DNA of 9,098 nt, from NCBI GenBank assembly GCA_947177105.1, contig CAMWTF010000074.1:1-9098 (forward strand), written 5' to 3'. The notes beneath the pieces were generated by a model that searched no databases, was not told the DNA's origin, and saw only the letters and a program-made list of their open reading frames with translations. This DNA comes from an uncultured Lachnospiraceae bacterium (GTDB taxonomy: Bacteria; Bacillota; Clostridia; Lachnospirales; Lachnospiraceae). Shown here piece after piece: positions 6,020-9,098 of the stretch. Position numbers and translations under genes: made by a program. Numbering within the stretch: position 1 is the first letter of the stretch; the number at the start of each line of letters is the position of its first letter.

Positions 6020-7417
6020 TTAGTGCGCTTTGCCCACAGCGTCATGAATCCAGCGTCCGCTCAAAAAACGCAGGGTAAATATCACGCTCCGCAAAGCCCA
6101 ATCGGCAAACATTCCGTACCACACTGCCATGGGGCCCATGTGGCAGGCTTTCACCAGAAAAACACACAGAGCCACCCGCATACACCACATGGTCACAGTG
6201 GAGGTAATCATGGTAAATTTTACATCTCCCGCCGCCCGCAGTCCATATGCCGGGATAAAGGAAAAGGCCCACAGCAGCGGCTTGGCGATGGTGATGGCGA
6301 CCACCATCCGAAAGCACATGGCCGCGCTCTGCGGTTCCATCCCCGCCAGATACAGCACCGGTCTGGTGATTGCCAGCACCAGCAGGCAGGAAACCAAAAT
6401 GCCCAGCATTCCTATGAAAGTACATTTTACCACATAGTATTTGGCCTCTTCTCTCCTGCCTGCGCCGATGGCCTGACCCACCAGAGTCATCAGGCAGATG
6501 CCCGTGCCCACGCCAAATATGCCGTTGACCATCTCCATGATATTGGTCATGGCCTGGGCTGCGATGGCAACCGTGCCCATAGCGGATACTGTGGACTGGA
6601 TGGCCAGCTTTCCGAACTGAAACATACCATTCTCCACGCCGGAGGGGATGCCGATGGCCAGAATCTTCCAGATCATCGGCATGTCAGGCCGGATTTTCAG
6701 GTAGTGGTTCACCACTATGGGCTGAGAGGGCCTGCGCAGAAAAACCAGCACCAGTATAGCACAGAAAGCCCTGGATGCTAAAGTTGACAGCGCCGCCCCC
6801 ACAACCCCCATCTGAAAGCCGAATATCAAGATGGCATTGCCGCCCACATTGAGGAGATTGGAGAACACAGATATCTTCATGGGAAAACGGGAATTTCCTC
6901 CTGCCCGAAAAAAAGCAGCTCCCGCATTGAACAGCGCCAAAAAAGGGTAGGAAACCACGGACAGCAGAAAGTACTTTTCCGCATTCGCCATGACTCCCGG
7001 CTCGATCCGGCCAAACACCAGCTGAAGCAAGGGTCTGCGCAGGCACAGCCCCAACAGCATGACGCTGGTGGAGATAACAAACACGGTCAATATCACCTGT
7101 CTCGCCGCCCGGTTACAGCCCTCCCGATCCCTGCCCCCCAGATACTGAGAGCAGATGATGGACGCCCCCGCCGCCATGGCGGAAAAAATCTGAATCACCA
7201 GATTGTTTATGGAGTCCACCAGGGAAACGGCAGAGATGGCTTCGCTTCCCACATTGCTGACCATCATGGTGTCCACCATGCCCATCAGGGAATTCAGCAG
7301 CTGCTCCACCACAATGGGAATAAGCAGCGCCACCAATGCCCTGGCAGGATACAGCATATTCTCCTTATCAATTTGACTGCTGTCGTACAGACGGCTTCTA
7401 AGCCCCGCAGCATGCAC
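6020..7417 (-). CDS. MATE-family multidrug/toxic-compound exporter
   Basis: About 465 residues, rich in hydrophobic helices consistent with the usual 12 membrane segments. The two pseudo-symmetric halves each carry the family's loop: QYLGGRDREGCNRAA in the first and GQAIGAGRREEAKYY in the second. MATE proteins export organic cations, drugs or metabolites using a Na+ or H+ gradient; the substrate here is unknown. The start is uncertain. The open frame extends to an ATG at 7591, but that would overlap the divergent gene at 7544 and add a non-hydrophobic tail. I prefer the GTG at 7417, preceded by AAAGGA with a 9-nt gap, which gives a length normal for the family and keeps QIDKENMLYP before the first helix. 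The ATG at 7357 has AAGGAG only 3 nt away. No clear terminator is seen at 5963-6019. Confidence 0.9.
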   Translation of the reverse strand: MHAAGLRSRLYDSSQIDKENMLYPARALVALLIPIVVEQLLNSLMGMVDTMMVSNVGSEAISAVSLVDSINNLVIQIFSAMAAGASIICSQYLGGRDREGCNRAARQVILTVFVISTSVMLLGLCLRRPLLQLVFGRIEPGVMANAEKYFLLSVVSYPFLALFNAGAAFFRAGGNSRFPMKISVFSNLLNVGGNAILIFGFQMGVVGAALSTLASRAFCAILVLVFLRRPSQPIVVNHYLKIRPDMPMIWKILAIGIPSGVENGMFQFGKLAIQSTVSAMGTVAIAAQAMTNIMEMVNGIFGVGTGICLMTLVGQAIGAGRREEAKYYVVKCTFIGMLGILVSCLLVLAITRPVLYLAGMEPQSAAMCFRMVVAITIAKPLLWAFSFIPAYGLRAAGDVKFTMITSTVTMWCMRVALCVFLVKACHMGPMAVWYGMFADWALRSVIFTLRFLSGRWIHDAVGKAH

Positions 7418-7426
7418 AAAATCACT

Positions 7427-7432
7427 TCCTTT
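7427..7432 (-). promoter_or_regulatory. Shine-Dalgarno supporting a GTG start of the MATE gene
   Basis: Minus-strand AAAGGA (7432-7427) stands 9 nt before the GTG at 7417-7415. It is the best-placed ribosome site among the possible MATE starts, though moderate in strength. Confidence 0.4.
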
Positions 7433-7454
7433 GTCTGTTCTTCTGATACTTTGT

Positions 7455-7483
7455 GTGACATTCCATAAAAAATGTGGTAAACT
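7455..7483 (+). promoter_or_regulatory. Sigma-A-type promoter of the phospholipase C-like gene
   Basis: -35 GTGACA (7455-7460), a 17-bp spacer and -10 TAAACT (7478-7483), with an extended -10 TGG at 7475-7477. Transcription would start near 7490, giving a leader of about 54 nt. It lies about 40 bp upstream of the preferred MATE start, so the two divergent transcripts may overlap or share control. Confidence 0.5.
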
Positions 7484-7530
7484 CTTCTTGACCTCACCCT
7501 TTAGAGGCGTCACGCAGCAACTTTTAATAT

Positions 7531-7536
7531 AGGAGG
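7531..7536 (+). promoter_or_regulatory. Shine-Dalgarno site of the phospholipase C-like gene
   Basis: AGGAGG stands 7 nt before the ATG at 7544, a near-ideal arrangement that fixes this start. Confidence 0.85.
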
Positions 7537-7543
7537 CATTATT

Positions 7544-8215
7544 ATGGCTGGCACTGTCACGCATCTGGTCATCGCAGACCAGTTGTTGCAACCCTTACAA
7601 ATCAAACACCCTGCCCTGTTCTACTGTGGCAACCTGGCCCCGGACGCCATCATGGCCCGGAAGGATTACCAGAGGGAAATGAAGAGGCACACCCACTTTA
7701 AGGACAATATCCCTCTTAGGGATCTGCATCTGCCGGAGTGTTACCAGGTATACCGCCACGCTTTCCAGACATTTGCGGAACACTTCCTGCGGCCCGGCAG
7801 CCCGGATTATGAACTGTACCTGGGCTATGTGACCCATATGCTGGCGGACGAGGTCTTTATCCTGACTGTGCGGGATGCCCATGTGAAAAAACTGACCGCC
7901 GCGGGCAGAGATCCCGATGATCTGGAATACTTTGCCGCCTTCGGCCGGGATGTGGATCTAAACGACTGGCGGCTGGTGCGGGAATATGCCTTCAGGCACC
8001 CCATGCCCGACATCCTGCTGACAGAGCAGGACTATGAGATCCCAGGCTATATCACCTGTGAAGAGCTGCAAAACAGTAAAGCCTTCATTATCCAGAAGAA
8101 TTTTCTGACAGTCCATGAGGCATGCGCTCCCTCTGTCTTTTCCTATGAGGAAAACCAGACATTCATACAAAGCGCCATCAGCTACATCCAGAAGGCGATC
8201 AGGGACTGCACCTGA
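7544..8215 (+). CDS. Zinc-dependent phospholipase C-like protein
   Basis: 223 residues, no signal peptide, so probably cytoplasmic. The sequence shows the pattern of the zinc-dependent phospholipase C family (Pfam Zn_dep_PLPC): an N-terminal THL with His7, GNLAPDA at 29-35 with Asp34, THF with His51, and GYVTHMLADE at 94-103 with His98 and Asp102. These are the likely metal ligands. Classical members are secreted and cleave phospholipid head groups; the many short Firmicute relatives lack export signals and have no proven substrate, so lipase activity is inference. The C-terminal third (~140-223) is less familiar. The gene has its own promoter and a strong ribosome site, is divergent from the MATE gene, and overlaps the 3' end of the next gene by 34 bp on the opposite strand. 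No terminator is visible at its end. Confidence 0.78.
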   Translation: MAGTVTHLVIADQLLQPLQIKHPALFYCGNLAPDAIMARKDYQREMKRHTHFKDNIPLRDLHLPECYQVYRHAFQTFAEHFLRPGSPDYELYLGYVTHMLADEVFILTVRDAHVKKLTAAGRDPDDLEYFAAFGRDVDLNDWRLVREYAFRHPMPDILLTEQDYEIPGYITCEELQNSKAFIIQKNFLTVHEACAPSVFSYEENQTFIQSAISYIQKAIRDCT

Positions 8216-9098
8216 TAGTACAGAGCCGGATTGGCGCTCCTTATGGCATCCTCGCTGTGGGCAAAGATCCGTAAAAAGGCAGACAGGAGCGTCACGGCGC
8301 AGGCTGCCACCGCAAGCCTTTGCAGGAAACGGCAATCATGCCCTCCCCTCTCCAGCCAGTCATATTGTGCCAGTATCACAAATATGCTGGCAATCATGCC
8401 AATCCACACAAAGTCCCCGAAATACCGGGTCAAAAGTCCCGCCAGCTGGGTGTCTGCCACCGCCAACGCCACCATCAGCAGCTGAAAGAGCCAGACCAGG
8501 CGATAACATCTGTCGTCCTTAAAGTATTCTTTTTTTGTCATCCCATAAAAACCAAAACACAGCACCGGGAACAGCCACAGCACACCGCCCACCATCATCT
8601 CCGACAGGGTCAGCCCCTGGTAGGCAGTCTCCGCCCGGAAATCCTGCAGAAACGGAAATACAGCGCTGATTCTGGGCGGCTGCAGCAGATAGGAGAATAT
8701 CCCCAGACCGCATCTCCCCCAGACCCAGCCCCTGTGCGTCATGTCGTTGGTGGTCAGATTGTAGCTGGCGCCAAAATCCCATACAGAGCCAAAGCGGACG
8801 GCATTGTACCACATGATCCCCGCTGCCACCGCCGCCAGGGGCAGACATAAGGCCAGGGTCTGTGCCGGGCTTTTTTTGCTAAACAGTTTCCTTTCCCGAA
8901 TCGCCTCTCTGCCAAACAGCACCGGTCCCGCCGCCAGCGCCAGCAGCAGCTGGGGCCTGCACCCGGCAATCAGCGCAAGGCAAAGGGACCCCGCCCCCAG
9001 CCGCCAGACCCTATACTCCCCCTGGCGCTTGGCGGAAATCCAGAAAGCCCGCCCCCATACGCCGCAGGCAATTCCTGCCAAAGTCGGCGCCAGGGACA
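8182..9098 (-). CDS. Polytopic membrane protein, possibly GT-C glycosyltransferase-like (partial)
   Basis: The frame is open through the right edge, so the N-terminus lies outside the window; about 305 C-terminal residues are seen. The TTG at 9081 is unlikely to be the true start because the frame continues upstream with membrane-protein-like sequence (SLAPT) and no stop. Roughly six or seven hydrophobic segments are present, for example LCLALIAGCRPQLLLALAAG, the stretch around LALCLPLAAVAAGIMWY, and three near the C-terminus. The phrase YNAVRFGSVWDFGASYNLTT resembles a segment of large Clostridial membrane proteins often annotated as GT-C or mannosyltransferase-like, but the catalytic N-terminal part is not in view, so this is tentative. 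It ends at a TAG inside the 3' end of the convergent phospholipase C-like gene. Confidence 0.72.
   Translation of the reverse strand, partial: SLAPTLAGIACGVWGRAFWISAKRQGEYRVWRLGAGSLCLALIAGCRPQLLLALAAGPVLFGREAIRERKLFSKKSPAQTLALCLPLAAVAAGIMWYNAVRFGSVWDFGASYNLTTNDMTHRGWVWGRCGLGIFSYLLQPPRISAVFPFLQDFRAETAYQGLTLSEMMVGGVLWLFPVLCFGFYGMTKKEYFKDDRCYRLVWLFQLLMVALAVADTQLAGLLTRYFGDFVWIGMIASIFVILAQYDWLERGGHDCRFLQRLAVAACAVTLLSAFLRIFAHSEDAIRSANPALYYQVQSLIAFWM

Noticed and set aside
6000..6026. AT-rich imperfect hairpin over the MATE stop codon
   Set aside because: GCACAATA pairs with TATT-A-GTGC with one bulge, but the stem is weak, overlaps the stop codon and has no adjacent T-run on the minus strand, so I do not call it a terminator.
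6011..6781. 256-codon open frame on the plus strand
   Set aside because: It is antisense to the MATE gene, rich in His/Gln/Pro with no domain-like pattern, and has no ribosome site; a shadow of the GC-rich coding strand.

Overview
The window looks like chromosomal DNA of a Firmicute of the class Clostridia, most likely Lachnospiraceae-like. This is inferred from purine-rich Shine-Dalgarno sites (AAGGAGG, AGGAGG), sigma-A-type promoters, a Gram-positive-style lipoprotein and the protein families present; no rRNA or other phylogenetic marker is in view. It holds six complete protein genes and one gene cut by the right edge. I see no tRNA, rRNA, CRISPR array, insertion sequence, attachment site or prophage module.

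Left part (1-3470). Positions 1-184 hold no gene I can assign. A minus-strand gene (185-1564) encodes an SPFH/band-7 protein of the YdjI type with three zinc ribbons at its C-terminus. It is divergent from a small plus-strand helix-turn-helix regulator (1817-2302), and the 252-bp gap between them carries two good promoter candidates facing away from each other. The regulator is convergent, with a 3-bp gap, with a minus-strand lipoprotein (2306-3328). That lipoprotein is an NMT1/THI5-type ABC substrate-binding protein with no permease or ATPase gene beside it.

Middle part (3471-7543). A c-di-GMP protein of about 804 residues (3471-5885, minus) combines two degenerate GGDEF domains, a GAF-like domain and an EAL domain with all catalytic motifs present. 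It has a consensus promoter (TTGACA, 18 bp, TATAAT) and a clear intrinsic terminator, so it is probably transcribed alone. Next to it, also on the minus strand, is a MATE-family exporter (6020-7417).

Right part (7418-9098). A plus-strand zinc-dependent phospholipase C-like protein (7544-8215) is divergent from the MATE gene. Its 3' end overlaps by 34 bp the 3' end of a polytopic membrane protein read from the minus strand (8182 to beyond the right edge).

The genes do not form a pathway that I can recognise. Almost every one appears to be its own transcription unit, and the common themes are the cell envelope (SPFH, lipoprotein, exporter, membrane protein) and signalling (HTH regulator, c-di-GMP phosphodiesterase). 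I did not find convincing evidence of a new multi-gene system. The more interesting points are single-gene architectures and the compact convergent and divergent junctions.
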